The notes under the pieces: generated by a model
Databases searched by the model: none
Seen by the model: only the letters and a program-made list of their open reading frames with translations
What the model was told of the DNA's origin: nothing
NCBI RefSeq assembly: GCF_014836755.1
Contig: NZ_JACSQF010000003.1
Coordinates: 109,106-173,105, forward strand
Source of the DNA: Oerskovia merdavium
GTDB taxonomy: Bacteria > Actinomycetota > Actinomycetes > Actinomycetales > Cellulomonadaceae
Length of the DNA: 64,000 nt
Direction: 5' to 3'
Part shown: positions 47,058-58,496 of the stretch, piece after piece
Layout of the letters: each line of letters starts with the position of its first letter
Position numbering within the stretch: the stretch's first letter is position 1
Made by a program: the position numbers and the translations under genes

Positions 47058-48451
47058 GACAGCCACTCCTGGTCGTGGTGAAGGGGGTTGCTCGACGCCT
47101 CGGGGGCGCGGTCCGCCGGAGCGCCCGTGGCGGGCTCCGTCGTCTGGCCGGTCGTGCCGCCCGTGCCGTCGACGTGAACGCGCGGCACGCGCGCGCCCAG
47201 ACGCGTCGTGATCTCGTAGCTGATGGTGCCGGCGGCCAGCGCCCAGTCCTCGGCGGTCGGGGCTCCCCCGCGGGCCAGCCCCGCACCGGGCCCGAACAAC
47301 GTCACGACGTCGCCCGCCTGCTCGGACGCGTAGGGACCCAGGTCGAGCACGAACTGGTCCATGCAGACCCGCCCGGCCACGTGCAGGACGCGGCCCGTGC
47401 CGTCCACTCCGCCGGCCTCGTCGATCGGCCCACCCACCAGCACGGGGCCACCGGGCCGCTCGGGCAGGGCGCCCGAGGCGTGCCGCGGGATGCCGTCGGC
47501 GTAGCCGAGCGGGACCACGCCGAGGATCGTCGCCTGCGGCGTCGTGTAGGCGTGCGCGTAGGAGACGCCCTGGCCCCCCGCGACCTGCTTGACGGTCGCG
47601 AGCCGAGCCTCGAGCGTCATGGCCGGGGTCAGGCCGAAGTCGTCGGGCGTCCCGAGCTGCGGGACCGGCGAGAGGCCGTAGACCGCGAGGCCCGGGCGCA
47701 CCAGGTCGTAGTGCACGCGCGGGTTGGTGAGCGTCGCCGCCGAGTTCGCGAGGTGACGCACCTCGAGCTGCGCACCCGCGGCCTCGGTCGTGCGCACCGC
47801 GGCGTCGAACACGTCGGCCTGGTGCAGGACGGTCGGGTGCTCGGGCTCGTCCGCGAACGCGAAGTGCGACCAGATCCCGACGACGCGCAGCACGCCCTCG
47901 GACTCGGCGCGCAGCGCGGCGTCGAGCACGGCCGGGAGCTGGTCCGGCACGATCCCGTTGCGCCCGAGCCCCGTGTCGATCTTCAGGTGCACGCGAGCAG
48001 GACGCCCGGCCGCGCGGGCCGCCGCGGCGACCTCGTCGAGGGCCCAGGGCGCGGCGACCGAGACGTCGATCTCGGCCTCGACGAGCGCCCGGAGCGGCGC
48101 TCCCGGCGCGTAGAGCCAGGTCAGGACCCGCGCCTGGTCGGGGCCGATGCCCGCGGCGCGCAGCGCGAGCGCCTCCGAGAGCTGCGCCGTGCCGAGCCAC
48201 GTGGCCCCGCCCGCGAGCGCCGCACGGGCGCTGGGCAGCAGGCCGTGGCCGTACGCGTCGGCCTTGACGACCGCCATGACCTGGGCCGTGCCGGCGTGCC
48301 GCGCGAGCGACTCGACGTTGGAGCGGATCGCGCCCAGGTCGATCACGGCGCGGGCCGGGTAGTAGTCGGCGGGCGGGACGGGGCCGGTGGCCGACGGCGA
48401 GGGGGTGGTGTCGCCGGTGGAACCGTGCGGGGGATCGCTGAAGGGGCTCAC
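47054..48451 (-). CDS. alr: Alanine racemase
   Basis: Makes D-alanine for peptidoglycan by PLP chemistry. About 465 residues: PLP lysine in AVVKADAYGHG, the alpha/beta barrel with HLKIDTGLGRNG, RHLANSAATL, VRPGLAVYGL, then the C-terminal beta domain with the catalytic Tyr in VSYAHAYTTP and GRVCMDQFVLD. Two short Gly/Pro-rich stretches (around GGPIDEAGGVDG and near the C-terminus) are insertions. The start is uncertain: GTG 48451 is favoured because GAGAAT precedes it by 8 nt, but GTG 48469 is also open. It heads the alr-tsaE-tsaB-rimI chain. Confidence 0.94.
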   Translation of the reverse strand: MSPFSDPPHGSTGDTTPSPSATGPVPPADYYPARAVIDLGAIRSNVESLARHAGTAQVMAVVKADAYGHGLLPSARAALAGGATWLGTAQLSEALALRAAGIGPDQARVLTWLYAPGAPLRALVEAEIDVSVAAPWALDEVAAAARAAGRPARVHLKIDTGLGRNGIVPDQLPAVLDAALRAESEGVLRVVGIWSHFAFADEPEHPTVLHQADVFDAAVRTTEAAGAQLEVRHLANSAATLTNPRVHYDLVRPGLAVYGLSPVPQLGTPDDFGLTPAMTLEARLATVKQVAGGQGVSYAHAYTTPQATILGVVPLGYADGIPRHASGALPERPGGPVLVGGPIDEAGGVDGTGRVLHVAGRVCMDQFVLDLGPYASEQAGDVVTLFGPGAGLARGGAPTAEDWALAAGTISYEITTRLGARVPRVHVDGTGGTTGQTTEPATGAPADRAPEASSNPLHHDQEWLS

Positions 48452-48529
48452 GGTCACCGATTCTCTCACCGGCGGTGACGGGCGTGCGGGCCGAGGCGAC
48501 GGACCCGCCCACCAGGGACGCCGTCGGGC

Positions 48530-49528
48530 CTACGACCACTCCTGCAGAGGCCGCGTCGTCTCGAACCGCCGTGGCCTCCCGCTGAGCGGGTCGACGAACT
48601 CGATCGAGCGCGAGACGAGCTGGAGCGGCCTGCTGAAGTCGTCGGGGCGCACGTCGTAGAACGTCGGGTAGAAGTTGTCGTGCAGGATCGGCAGGCCCAG
48701 CGAGCTCATGTGCAGCCGGAGCTGGTGGGTCTTGCCCGTGTGCGGGGTGAGGCGGTAGAGCCCGGTCCGGCCGCGCGACCCGTCGCCCGTCCCGGACGAG
48801 TCCTCGCGCGTGGCCACGAGCTCGACGAGGCTCTCGGAGTTCGGCTCGCCCGGCACCTCGGACGCGCGCATGACGCCGCGCTCCTTGTGGATGCGGCTGC
48901 GCACGACGCGCGGCAGGTCGAGCGCTGGGTCGACGCCCGCGACGGCCTCGTACACCTTGGTCACGCGCCGCTCGGCGAAGAGGGTCTGGTACGGCCCGCG
49001 GACCTCGGGCCGCACGGTCAGCACGAGCACCCCCGCGGTCACGCGGTCGAGCCGGTGAGCGGGCGAGAGCTCGGGCAGGTCGAGGTCTCGGCGCAGCCGG
49101 ACCAGCACGGACTCCGCGATGAAGGCACCGCGCGGGATGCTCGCCAGGAAGTGCGGCTTGTCGACCACGACCAGGTCGTCGTCGCGGTGCAGGATCTCGA
49201 TCTCGAACGGCACGCGTGCCTCCACGGGCGGGTCCCGGTACAGGAACACGCGCGCGTGCTGCGCGAAGGCCGTGTCGGGCGTGACCGGCCGGCCCAGATG
49301 GTCGACGACCTCCCCCGCGGCGACCTTCTCGCGCAGGCGCGGCTCGTCGTCGGGGAAGCGGTGGACGAGGTGGTCCAGGACGGTGTCCCACCGGGGCGAT
49401 CCGTCGCTCCCGTCGCCGTTCTGGGGCAGGACGACGCGGGTCGCGTTGAGTCCGTCGCGCACGGGGAGCGGCTGGAACGGGATGCGCCGACGGCGCGGCG
49501 GGACCTGGGGGGTCGTGGGGGTCGGCAC
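48530..49528 (-). CDS. RluA-family RNA pseudouridine synthase
   Basis: A 332-residue enzyme that isomerises uridine in rRNA or tRNA. An N-terminal S4-like region (~35-95) precedes the catalytic domain with VVDKPHFLASIP, the motif HRLDRVTAGVLVL (catalytic Asp), VTKVYEAVA and the substrate-binding HTGKTHQLRLHMSSLGLPI. GTG 49528 is chosen because TACCGT lies 7 nt upstream (plus-strand 49536-49541), giving a leaderless mRNA. Target uridine unknown. It sits in the leftward chain between a small-molecule kinase gene and alr. Confidence 0.9.
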   Translation of the reverse strand: MPTPTTPQVPPRRRRIPFQPLPVRDGLNATRVVLPQNGDGSDGSPRWDTVLDHLVHRFPDDEPRLREKVAAGEVVDHLGRPVTPDTAFAQHARVFLYRDPPVEARVPFEIEILHRDDDLVVVDKPHFLASIPRGAFIAESVLVRLRRDLDLPELSPAHRLDRVTAGVLVLTVRPEVRGPYQTLFAERRVTKVYEAVAGVDPALDLPRVVRSRIHKERGVMRASEVPGEPNSESLVELVATREDSSGTGDGSRGRTGLYRLTPHTGKTHQLRLHMSSLGLPILHDNFYPTFYDVRPDDFSRPLQLVSRSIEFVDPLSGRPRRFETTRPLQEWS

Positions 49529-49575
49529 GGCCACCACGGTAGCCGCTCGCCCCGGGCGACCCTGCTGGGTGGCCG

Positions 49576-50376
49576 TCAGGAGGGGCGCACGACGACGTCG
49601 GCCCGGTCCCGCGTCGAGGCCACGAGCCGGGCGTTGGCCTCGTCGGGCCCCAGCGCCCAGGCGCGCGCCGCGGCAGGCGGCTTGCCGTGCCGTTCGTGCC
49701 GGGCCACGAGGCGCTCGATGCGCACGGGTTCGGGGACCTCGAGGAACCAGGTCTCGTCGAGGATCGTGCGCACCGGGCTCCAGCGCCCGTGGTCCTGGTC
49801 CTCGCCCAGCAGGAGGTAGTTGCCCTCGGTCAGGACGAGCTCGACGTCCGGTCCGACGGGGATCGATCCCGCGACAGGCTCCTCGATCTCGCGGTCGAAC
49901 GCGGGCGCGTAGACCGTGACGCCGTCGCGGGGCGAGCGGAGCCGCCCGAGGAGCGCGACGTACCCGTGGGCGTCGAACGTGTCGGGCGCGCCCTTGCGGT
50001 CCCGGCGGCCCAGGCGGGCGAGCTCGGCGTCGGCGAGGTGGAAGCCGTCCATGGGCACGACGACGGCGCTCACCCCAGGCGCGCGGGCGCCCTGCGCGGA
50101 CGGGGCCGACGGGACGCCGCCGCTGTCGGCGGGTGCGGCGCGCTGCGCGAGCGCGGCGAGGACGTCCGCGGCGAGCGTCGACTTCCCCGCCCCCGGTGCG
50201 CCGACGATCCCGACGAGCACCCTGGCCGTTCCCCTTGGCGCCGTGCCCCTGGCCGACGTGCCCCCAGGGGCCGTGCCTCGGGCGCGTGCGACGAGGTCCA
50301 GGCACCGGTCCGCGAGCGCTGCCGCGACCTCGCCCTCGATCAGCACCTGGTCACCCTCGACGTCTACGTGCCTCAC
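49576..50376 (-). CDS. P-loop nucleoside/nucleotide kinase-like protein
   Basis: A 266-residue P-loop kinase of the uridine kinase/phosphoribulokinase-like group, often labelled nucleoside/nucleotide kinase or fructose-transport-system kinase. Walker A GAPGAGKST is at about 58-66; PMDGFHLADAEL gives the DGFH motif with the catalytic Asp. Then come APAFDREIEEPV, LTEGNYLLL and a lid region VARHERHGKPPAAA. A short repeat (GTAPGGTSARGTAPRGTAR) at about 33-51 and an Ala/Pro-rich insert are oddities. GTG 50376 has a strong GGAGGT ribosome site. Substrate unknown. Confidence 0.85.
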   Translation of the reverse strand: MRHVDVEGDQVLIEGEVAAALADRCLDLVARARGTAPGGTSARGTAPRGTARVLVGIVGAPGAGKSTLAADVLAALAQRAAPADSGGVPSAPSAQGARAPGVSAVVVPMDGFHLADAELARLGRRDRKGAPDTFDAHGYVALLGRLRSPRDGVTVYAPAFDREIEEPVAGSIPVGPDVELVLTEGNYLLLGEDQDHGRWSPVRTILDETWFLEVPEPVRIERLVARHERHGKPPAAARAWALGPDEANARLVASTRDRADVVVRPS

Positions 50377-50463
50377 CCGCGACCTCCTCTCTCGTCACCG
50401 ACGGTGTGGCGGTGCGCCGCCACCGTGGACCTGAGCGTCCGCCGCCGTGGGCCTGCGCGTCCG

Positions 50464-52140
50464 TCACCCTCGGAGCAGGTCCGCGACCACGCCGGGAACT
50501 GCCTCGGCCACGTCCATGGCCGCGACCGGCCCGCCAGGGTTCGCCCGCACGGCTGCCAACCCGTGGACCGTAGCAGCCGCGGCAGCGAGCTCTGCGGCCA
50601 GCCCGGGCTCCTGGACCACGCGCTCGCCGTGGGCGGCCAGAAGGGCGCCCAGGAGCCCCGTGAGCACGTCCCCGGCCCCCGCGGTCGCGAGCCAGGCCGG
50701 TCCGTCCGCCTGGGACCACACTCCCTCGGGTCCGACCACCACGGTCGCCGACCCCTTGAGCAGCACGGTCGCGCCCGTGAGCTCGTGCGCGGTGCGCGCC
50801 CAGCGCAGCGGCTCGGCCTCGACGTCGGCCCGGTCGACGTCCTCGCCACGCGCCCTCAGGAGGCTCGCGAGCTCGCCCGCGTGCGGCGTCAGCACGACCG
50901 ACGGCGGGCAGGTCGCAGGCAGCAGCGACAGCGCGCCGGCGTCCACGACGCACGCCGGTCGCGGCCCGGCCGAGGCGTCCCAGGCATCCTGTGCGAGCTC
51001 GCCGCACGCCACCGCGAGCGCGTACCGGATGCGCTCGTGCTGGCCGGCGTCCGGTCCGGCGCCCGTGTCCCGCTCGCTCGCGCCGTCGCGCAGCGGTGGC
51101 CGCTCCCCCGCGGCCGGCACCCCCGACCCGAGCGCCCACGCCTGGACCCTGCCCTCGGCGGGCACGGCCTCGGGGCGAGCCGAGACGACGACCCGCGCGA
51201 CGTCGTCGGGCCCGCGGTACCGCACCATGCCCGCGCCTGCACGGACGGCCGCCGTGACCGCGAGCACCGCGGCACCCGGGAACGTCGGCGTGCCCGCGAC
51301 GACGCCCAGGACCCCGCGCGTGTACTTCTGGTCGCTCGCCCCGGGCACAGGCCACAGGCGTGCGACGTCCGCAGGTTCGAGGCGCCGGACCGCGGGGGTT
51401 CCCAGCCCGGCGAGGCCCACGTCGACGGGTGTCACGTGCCCTGCGAGGTGGGTCGCCGGGGGCAGGAGCAGCCCGGGCTTGGGTGCGCCGAAGGTGACCG
51501 TCCGGTCGGCGGGCAGGACGGGCCCGGGGACCGAGCCGTCGTCGACACCGATCCCGCTCGGGGCGTCGACCGCGACGACCCAGGGCCGCGGCCCGCCGCG
51601 GGAGACCCACCCCGACAGCCGGTCCGCGAGCGCCTCGACCAGCTCGCCGGCCACGCCCCGCAGGGCTCCCGACGCACCGATCCCGACCAGCCCGTCGACG
51701 ACCACGTCGGCCGAGAGGATGCCCTCGACGGCCTGTCCCCATCGCGCGCGCCCTGCCGGGGCGCCCAGGTCGAGGACCCTCCCACCCGCGCGGTGCAGCG
51801 CCGTCAGGCCGTCGGCATGAGGGTGCTCGCTCGTGCAGACCGCCTCGACCGCGACACCTCGCCGGGCCAGGTACGCCCCCGCGAACAGGGCGTCGCCGCC
51901 GTTGTTGCCCGAGCCCACGAGGAGCACCACCCGTGTGCCGGTCACGTGCCCTGGGCGCGCTCCGCCGTCGGGCCCGGCACCCCCTGCCCGCGCGGAACTC
52001 CAGCGCGGGGACGCGCGCCGCAGGTCGCCTGCCACGATCGTCGCGAGCGCGAACGCCGCACGCTCCATGAGCGGGACGCCCCGGGCGAGCAGCGGCTCCT
52101 CGGCGGCACGAACCTGGGCGGCGGCGAACGCTTCGATCAT
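50464..52140 (-). CDS. nnr: Bifunctional NAD(P)HX epimerase/dehydratase
   Basis: Repairs hydrated NADH and NADPH. The 558-residue protein joins a YjeF-N epimerase domain (about 1-230: LMERAAFALA, VVLLVGSGNNGGDALFAGAYLA, DAPSGI) to an ADP-dependent dehydratase domain (about 250-555: QKYTRGVLGVVAGTPTFPGAAVL, VLTPHAGELASLL, LLKGSATVVVGPEG, TAGAGDVLTGLLGALLA). ATG 52140 is fixed by the family start MIEAF. Low-complexity inserts occur at about 43-60 and 345-370. It begins the long leftward chain that ends at the sulfurtransferase. Confidence 0.95.
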   Translation of the reverse strand: MIEAFAAAQVRAAEEPLLARGVPLMERAAFALATIVAGDLRRASPRWSSARAGGAGPDGGARPGHVTGTRVVLLVGSGNNGGDALFAGAYLARRGVAVEAVCTSEHPHADGLTALHRAGGRVLDLGAPAGRARWGQAVEGILSADVVVDGLVGIGASGALRGVAGELVEALADRLSGWVSRGGPRPWVVAVDAPSGIGVDDGSVPGPVLPADRTVTFGAPKPGLLLPPATHLAGHVTPVDVGLAGLGTPAVRRLEPADVARLWPVPGASDQKYTRGVLGVVAGTPTFPGAAVLAVTAAVRAGAGMVRYRGPDDVARVVVSARPEAVPAEGRVQAWALGSGVPAAGERPPLRDGASERDTGAGPDAGQHERIRYALAVACGELAQDAWDASAGPRPACVVDAGALSLLPATCPPSVVLTPHAGELASLLRARGEDVDRADVEAEPLRWARTAHELTGATVLLKGSATVVVGPEGVWSQADGPAWLATAGAGDVLTGLLGALLAAHGERVVQEPGLAAELAAAAATVHGLAAVRANPGGPVAAMDVAEAVPGVVADLLRG

Positions 52141-52295
52141 GGGGCCATGATGCCGCGCTTGGGCGCCGCACGCTGAGAGAGCCTCCGGTCCTCCCGTCCG
52201 GAATTCACCCGGTCGCTGCATGAGATTCGCCTCACCGGTCCCGGTCCAGCCAGTACGGTTCTGGCACTTTCGTCCCTCTCCGTGAGCAGGTTGCC

Positions 52296-53495
52296 GTGAC
52301 CGATTCCCCGCAGAACTCCTACCGCGTCGGCGACGTGGTCAACGGTTGGCGTCTGGCTCCCGACGGGACCTGGGTGCCCGCCTCGTCACCGCCCCCGCCG
52401 CCGGGACTCATCCAGGGCGTCCCGACCTCCACCGAGGCGATGAACCACGACGCGGGGCACGCAGGTGCGGCGTGGCCCTACGCCCCCTCGGCGACCACAG
52501 AGCCGTACGGCTGGACCGGGCAGAGTGCAGCGCCGTCACCGAGCGGGTGGACCGCTCCGACCAAGAACACCCCCGCGACCCTGAGCCTGACGGCCGGGAT
52601 CATCGCCGCCCTGGCGAACCTGTTCTTCCTCCCCGGAATCGCTGCGATCGTCCTGGGGATCGTCGGTCTGCGTCGCGCGAGCCGTTCGACGCCCGCCGTG
52701 GGAAGGACGCGGTCGATCTTGGGCATCGTGCTCGCGGTCGTCGGCACCGTCTCGGGCGTCCTCCTCCTGGTCGCGATCCTCGACGACTCCCCGGATGCCG
52801 CAAGCCCGGACCGCACCACAGTCGGCACGTCGCCCGAGGGCGAGTCGATGCAGGACATGGACCTCTCGTCGTTCACAGCGGTCGACGAAGCCGCCTGGGC
52901 GCAGATCGCCAAGGACCCGGAAGGGTACGTCGGCGACAAGATCGTCCTCTACGCCGAGGTCACACAGTTCGACGCCGCCACCGGGTCGGACTCGTTCCGC
53001 GCCAGCACCGGAGCCGAGCAACCGTCAACCTCCTTCGAGCTCGACGTCAACACCCTGCTCTCCGGCGACAGCTCGGTGCTGACCGACGTCACCGTGGGCG
53101 ACGTCCTGAAGGTCCACGCGATCGTCGAGGGCGCGACGACCTACGACACCGTGATGGGCGGAGGCATGACCGCACCGGTGCTCAAGGTCGCTGCGGTCGA
53201 GGGCGTCGGCTTCAAGGATCTCAGCGGAGACGTCGCGCTCGGGGCTCCGGTCGCGCAGGAGTATGGCGGTGTGGCGCTCGCGCTCACCGTGACGAACAGC
53301 AGCACGGTGCAGATGACCTACTCCGTGGAGGTCGTCGCCGAGAGCCCCGACGGAACCGTCCAGCTCGGCACCGCGAGCGCCTACGCCGAGAACCTCGGCC
53401 CGAGCCAGTCAGCAGCGGTGACCGCCGACTTCTACGAGGACCTGCCCCCGGACGCGGTCTTCCGCATCGCGTCGGTCGATCGGTTCGACTACTAG
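52296..53495 (+). CDS. DUF4190-like membrane protein with external DUF4352-like domain
   Basis: A 399-residue protein of unknown role. A Pro-rich cytoplasmic start has a motif NGWRLAPDGTWVPASSPP, a decoration common on actinobacterial membrane proteins. Two membrane helices (about 95-118 and 140-163, separated by GLRRASRSTPAVGRTRSILG) match a DUF4190 hairpin. The external region has an OB-like section (DPEGYVGDKIVLYAEVTQFD) and a C-terminal immunoglobulin-like, DUF4352-like section (VALALTVTNSSTVQMTYSVEV). GTG 52296 follows GAGCAGG. It diverges from nnr. Base composition is slightly less GC-rich than around it. Confidence 0.75.
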   Translation: MTDSPQNSYRVGDVVNGWRLAPDGTWVPASSPPPPPGLIQGVPTSTEAMNHDAGHAGAAWPYAPSATTEPYGWTGQSAAPSPSGWTAPTKNTPATLSLTAGIIAALANLFFLPGIAAIVLGIVGLRRASRSTPAVGRTRSILGIVLAVVGTVSGVLLLVAILDDSPDAASPDRTTVGTSPEGESMQDMDLSSFTAVDEAAWAQIAKDPEGYVGDKIVLYAEVTQFDAATGSDSFRASTGAEQPSTSFELDVNTLLSGDSSVLTDVTVGDVLKVHAIVEGATTYDTVMGGGMTAPVLKVAAVEGVGFKDLSGDVALGAPVAQEYGGVALALTVTNSSTVQMTYSVEVVAESPDGTVQLGTASAYAENLGPSQSAAVTADFYEDLPPDAVFRIASVDRFDY

Positions 53496-53602
53496 GGCCC
53501 GGCATCCGCACGCGCCGACCGGGCACGTCAGGGCAGGACGCCCGGTCGACGCGTGCGGACGTTCCCCGAGCTCCCGTGCTGGGCCGGGCTAGATTGGCGA
53601 CC

Positions 53603-54664
53603 ATGCGATTCGGACTCTTCATCCCGCAAGGCTGGCGACAGGACCTCGTCGGCATCGACCCTTCCGAGCAGTGGGAGACCATGCGGTCGCTCGCTCACCA
53701 CGCGGACACCGCGACGACCGGAGCGCCCGGCCCGGGCGGCTCAGACGCGCAGCACGTGTGGGAGTCGGTGTGGGTCTACGACCACTTCCACACCGTGCCC
53801 GAGCCCACGGGAGAGGCCACGCACGAGGCCTGGACGCTCATGGCGGCGTTCGCGGCGTCGACCGAGCGCGTACGCCTGGGCCAGATGTGCACGTGCATGG
53901 CCTACCGCAACCCGGCCTACCTCGCGAAGCTCGCGGCGACCGTCGACATCGTGAGCGGCGGCCGCACGGAGATGGGCATCGGCGCCGGCTGGTACGAGCA
54001 CGAGTGGCGCGCCTACGGCTACGGGTTCCCGGGGGCGGGAGCACGCCTGGGCGCGCTCGACGAGGGCGTGCAGGTCATGGAGCAGATGTGGCGCACGGGC
54101 TCCGCGACGCTCGACGGCACGTACTTCCAGGTCGACGGCGCGCTGTGCCACCCGCAGCCGCTCCAGGTCCTGGACGGCGTGGGGGCCGACGGCGGCGGCG
54201 CTCCCAGCATCCCCCTGTGGATCGCGGGCGGTGGCGAGAAGAAGACGCTGCGCATCGCGGCGCAGCACGCCCAGTACACCAACTTCGACGGTTCGCTCGA
54301 GGGGTTCGCGCACAAGTCCGACGTCCTGCGGGGGCACTGCGAGGCGATCGGTCGGCCCTTCGAGGACATCACGCGCTCGGCCAACTACAACGTGGTCATC
54401 GGGGAGACCGAGGCCGACGTCGAGGACCGCCTGCGGTGGATCGGCGAGCACTACGCCAAGACCGTCCCCGCCAAGGCCGAGCAGACCGTGCGGGACTTCC
54501 GCTCTGGCCCGCTCGTGGGTACCCCCGAGCAGGTCGTCGAGACGCTCCAGAAGCTCGAGGGCGCGGGCATGACGTACGCCATCACGTACTTCGCGGAGGC
54601 GGCCTACGACCGCAGCGGGATCGAGCTGTTCGAGCGCGAGGTCGTGCCGGCGCTGCAGGGCTGA
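53603..54664 (+). CDS. LLM-class (probably F420-dependent) oxidoreductase
   Basis: A 353-residue luciferase-like TIM-barrel enzyme. It begins MRFGLFIPQGWRQDL, with VWVYDHFHTVP, TERVRLGQMCTCMAYRNPAYLAKLAATVDIVSGGR-type core, MGIGAGWYEHEWRAYG, IPLWIAGGGEKKTLRIAAQHA and GTPEQVVE. This pattern is common among actinobacterial F420-dependent members, but FMN use cannot be excluded. ATG 53603 lies 7 nt after TAGATT (53590-53595), so it is probably leaderless. Substrate unknown. It converges on acpS. Confidence 0.9.
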   Translation: MRFGLFIPQGWRQDLVGIDPSEQWETMRSLAHHADTATTGAPGPGGSDAQHVWESVWVYDHFHTVPEPTGEATHEAWTLMAAFAASTERVRLGQMCTCMAYRNPAYLAKLAATVDIVSGGRTEMGIGAGWYEHEWRAYGYGFPGAGARLGALDEGVQVMEQMWRTGSATLDGTYFQVDGALCHPQPLQVLDGVGADGGGAPSIPLWIAGGGEKKTLRIAAQHAQYTNFDGSLEGFAHKSDVLRGHCEAIGRPFEDITRSANYNVVIGETEADVEDRLRWIGEHYAKTVPAKAEQTVRDFRSGPLVGTPEQVVETLQKLEGAGMTYAITYFAEAAYDRSGIELFEREVVPALQG

Positions 54665-54710
54665 CCGCTCCGCCGGCTCGGTGCCGCGGGGGCTGGAGCT
54701 GGAGAGCCGG

Positions 54711-54738
54711 TGCCTGTGCCTGTGCCTGTGCCTGTGCC
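54711..54738. repeat. Hexanucleotide tandem repeat (TGCCTG, 4.7 copies)
   Basis: TGCCTG is repeated four times plus TGCC in the non-coding gap between the LLM oxidoreductase and acpS genes, directly before a large hairpin. It may vary in copy number among strains. Confidence 0.9.
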
Positions 54739-54791
54739 GAGCACGAGGTTGCGGTCGTTCTGACGTCGAGAACGACCGCAACCTCGTGTTC
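54739..54791. terminator. 23-bp-stem hairpin between LLM oxidoreductase and acpS
   Basis: Arms 54739-54761 and 54769-54791 pair fully but for one G-T wobble; the loop is 7 nt. It lies between convergent genes, so bidirectional termination is likely. The stem is longer than needed for termination. Confidence 0.8.
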
Positions 54792-54890
54792 GACAGCCGC
54801 TCGCGGCCACGCGACCACCTGCGCGAGAGACGCCGGAGCGCCCCGCGTCTCTGGCCTCCCCGGGTGGGACGACTTCGAGGCGACGAGCCC

Positions 54891-55241
54891 TCAGCCCTCC
54901 GCGACCACCATGGCCGACGCGATCCCGGCGTCGTGCGAGATCGACAGGTGGAACGACGTGATCCCGAGCGCGGTCGCCCTGGCCTGGACCGTCCCGGTGA
55001 TCTCGACCTGTGGAGCGCCACCGACGACGCGGTGGACCGTGGCGTCCTGCCAGTTCATGCCGCCCGGCGCGCCGAGAGCCTTGGCGATGGCCTCCTTGGC
55101 CGCGAAGCGGGCCGCGAGGGACGCCGCCGGGAGGTCGCGCTCGGCGGGGGTGAAGAGCTTCTCGCGCAGGCGCGGCGTCCTGCCGAGCGTGTCCATGAAC
55201 CGCGCGACGTCCACGACGTCGATTCCCACCCCGATGATCAT
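54891..55241 (-). CDS. acpS: Holo-[acyl-carrier-protein] synthase
   Basis: Transfers 4'-phosphopantetheine from CoA to acyl carrier protein. The 116-residue protein has [12 protein letters not shown] with the metal-binding Asp, [26 protein letters not shown] with the catalytic/metal Glu, and the C-terminal [17 protein letters not shown]. Length is standard. ATG 55241 lies 6 nt after TAGGGT (plus-strand 55248-55253), giving a leaderless start independent of glmS, whose terminator lies between. Confidence 0.95.
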   Translation of the reverse strand: MIIGVGIDVVDVARFMDTLGRTPRLREKLFTPAERDLPAASLAARFAAKEAIAKALGAPGGMNWQDATVHRVVGGAPQVEITGTVQARATALGITSFHLSISHDAGIASAMVVAEG

Positions 55242-55283
55242 GCGTTCACCCTAAGCGGTGGCGCGCGGCGCGGGCCCCGGACG

Positions 55284-55322
55284 CCGGAAGCCCACCGGGC
55301 CGGTGGCGCGGTGGGCTTCCGG
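55284..55322. terminator. Terminator after glmS
   Basis: 13-bp stem (55284-55296/55310-55322) with a 13-nt GC-rich loop, 40 nt past the glmS stop on the minus strand. Confidence 0.7.
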
Positions 55323-55362
55323 GTGGTGCTGCGTCCGGGCGATGCCGGCGCGGCGCGCGGGA

Positions 55363-57228
<1,866 letters not shown>

Positions 57229-57348
57229 GTTTCGGAGTCTAGCGGCACCGGTCCGGGCTCTTTCGACCGCGACATCTCGCGATTCTTTGTTAGCGGTCCG
57301 GCGGCATTCGGTTCCCGATCACCGCGTGCGTCCGGCAGAATCATCCGA

Positions 57349-58380
57349 GTGGTTCCTCCCTCCGACCTGCCCGTCCCTCCGCGCGAGGGTGTCCCTGCGA
57401 GCGACCCGAGCGCCTCTCCCGGTGCGGGGCTGCTGTCCGAGCGCACCACGGCGTCGCCGTACGTCGACCTGGACCGCGCCGCGTGGAGCAAGCTCTCCGA
57501 GTCGACGCCGCTGCCGCTGACCGACTCCGACGTCGTCAAGCTCCGCGGCCTGGGCGATCCGATCGACCTGGCCGAGGTCGACGCGATCTACCGCCCCATC
57601 TCGCGACTCCTCAACCTGTACGTGACGGCCACGAGCGGCCTCCACGAAGCCACGTCGACCTTCCTGCGGGAGAACTCGACGCGCACGCCGTACGTGATCG
57701 GTGTCGCGGGGTCGGTCGCCGTGGGCAAGTCGACGACGTCCCGCATCCTGCGCGAGATGCTCGCGCGCTGGCCCGAGACCCCGCGCGTCGAGCTCATCAC
57801 GACCGACGGGTTCCTCTACCCGAACGCCGAGCTCGCGCGGCGCGGCCTCATGGAGCGCAAGGGCTTCCCGGAGTCGTACGACCGCCGTGCCCTGATCCGG
57901 TTCCTGTCCCGCGTCAAGGCGGGGGCTCCCGAGGTCCGCAGCCCGGTCTACGACCACCTGACCTACGACATCGTCCCGGGGGCCGAGACGGTCGTCCGCA
58001 AGCCGGACGTCCTGATCGTCGAGGGGCTCAACGTCCTGCAGCCCGCACGGCCGAGCGCGACCGACGAGTCGACGGTCGCGGTGAGCGACTTCTTCGACTT
58101 CTCGATCTACGTCGACGCGCGCACGCGCAACATCCGCCAGTGGTACGTGGACCGGTTCCTCTCGCTGCGCCGGACGGCGTTCGCGCGTCCCGAGTCGTAC
58201 TTCAAGCGCTACGCGACGCTCACGGACGAGGAGGCGATCGAGAAGGCCAGGTCGATCTGGGACTCGATCAACGCGCCGAACCTCGAGGAGAACATCCTGC
58301 CGACCCGCGGGCGGGCGACCCTGGTGCTGACGAAGGGCTCGGACCACTCGGTCCAGCGGGCGCGCCTGCGCAAGATCTGA
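57349..58380 (+). CDS. coaA: Pantothenate kinase type I
   Basis: Phosphorylates pantothenate, the first step to CoA. The 343-residue P-loop kinase has Walker [10 protein letters not shown] at 121-129, [12 protein letters not shown] with a catalytic Asp, [42 protein letters not shown] and IYVDA. The first ~35 residues are a Pro/Ser-rich extension beyond the E. coli enzyme. GTG 57349 follows CAGAAT by 7 nt (57336-57341), so it is likely leaderless. It diverges from glmS, the usual actinobacterial arrangement. CoA supplied here also feeds AcpS, encoded nearby. Confidence 0.95.
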   Translation: MVPPSDLPVPPREGVPASDPSASPGAGLLSERTTASPYVDLDRAAWSKLSESTPLPLTDSDVVKLRGLGDPIDLAEVDAIYRPISRLLNLYVTATSGLHEATSTFLRENSTRTPYVIGVAGSVAVGKSTTSRILREMLARWPETPRVELITTDGFLYPNAELARRGLMERKGFPESYDRRALIRFLSRVKAGAPEVRSPVYDHLTYDIVPGAETVVRKPDVLIVEGLNVLQPARPSATDESTVAVSDFFDFSIYVDARTRNIRQWYVDRFLSLRRTAFARPESYFKRYATLTDEEAIEKARSIWDSINAPNLEENILPTRGRATLVLTKGSDHSVQRARLRKI

Positions 58381-58496
58381 GCGGCAGCCTGGGCGCCTGG
58401 CGGGGCGCTGGGGGCCTGGCGACCCGGGGGCCCGCGAACACCCTGAGCGCTCGGCCCCTCCCGCCGCTCACGCCCCGACGGGGCGCGCGAACGCGC

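Noticed and set aside
47057-49391. Large upstream extension of the tsaE frame
   Set aside because: It runs antisense-like through alr and the RluA gene; the TsaE domain starts at 47057 with an ATGA overlap.
54604-54818. Small frames translating to Gly-Thr or Leu-Cys repeats
   Set aside because: They are products of the TGCCTG tandem repeat and hairpin between two genes; no start context or homology.
57229-57300. glmS ribozyme/riboswitch upstream of glmS
   Set aside because: The start codon lies 7 nt after a TAGACT box, so no leader exists to hold it, and no ribozyme core is visible.
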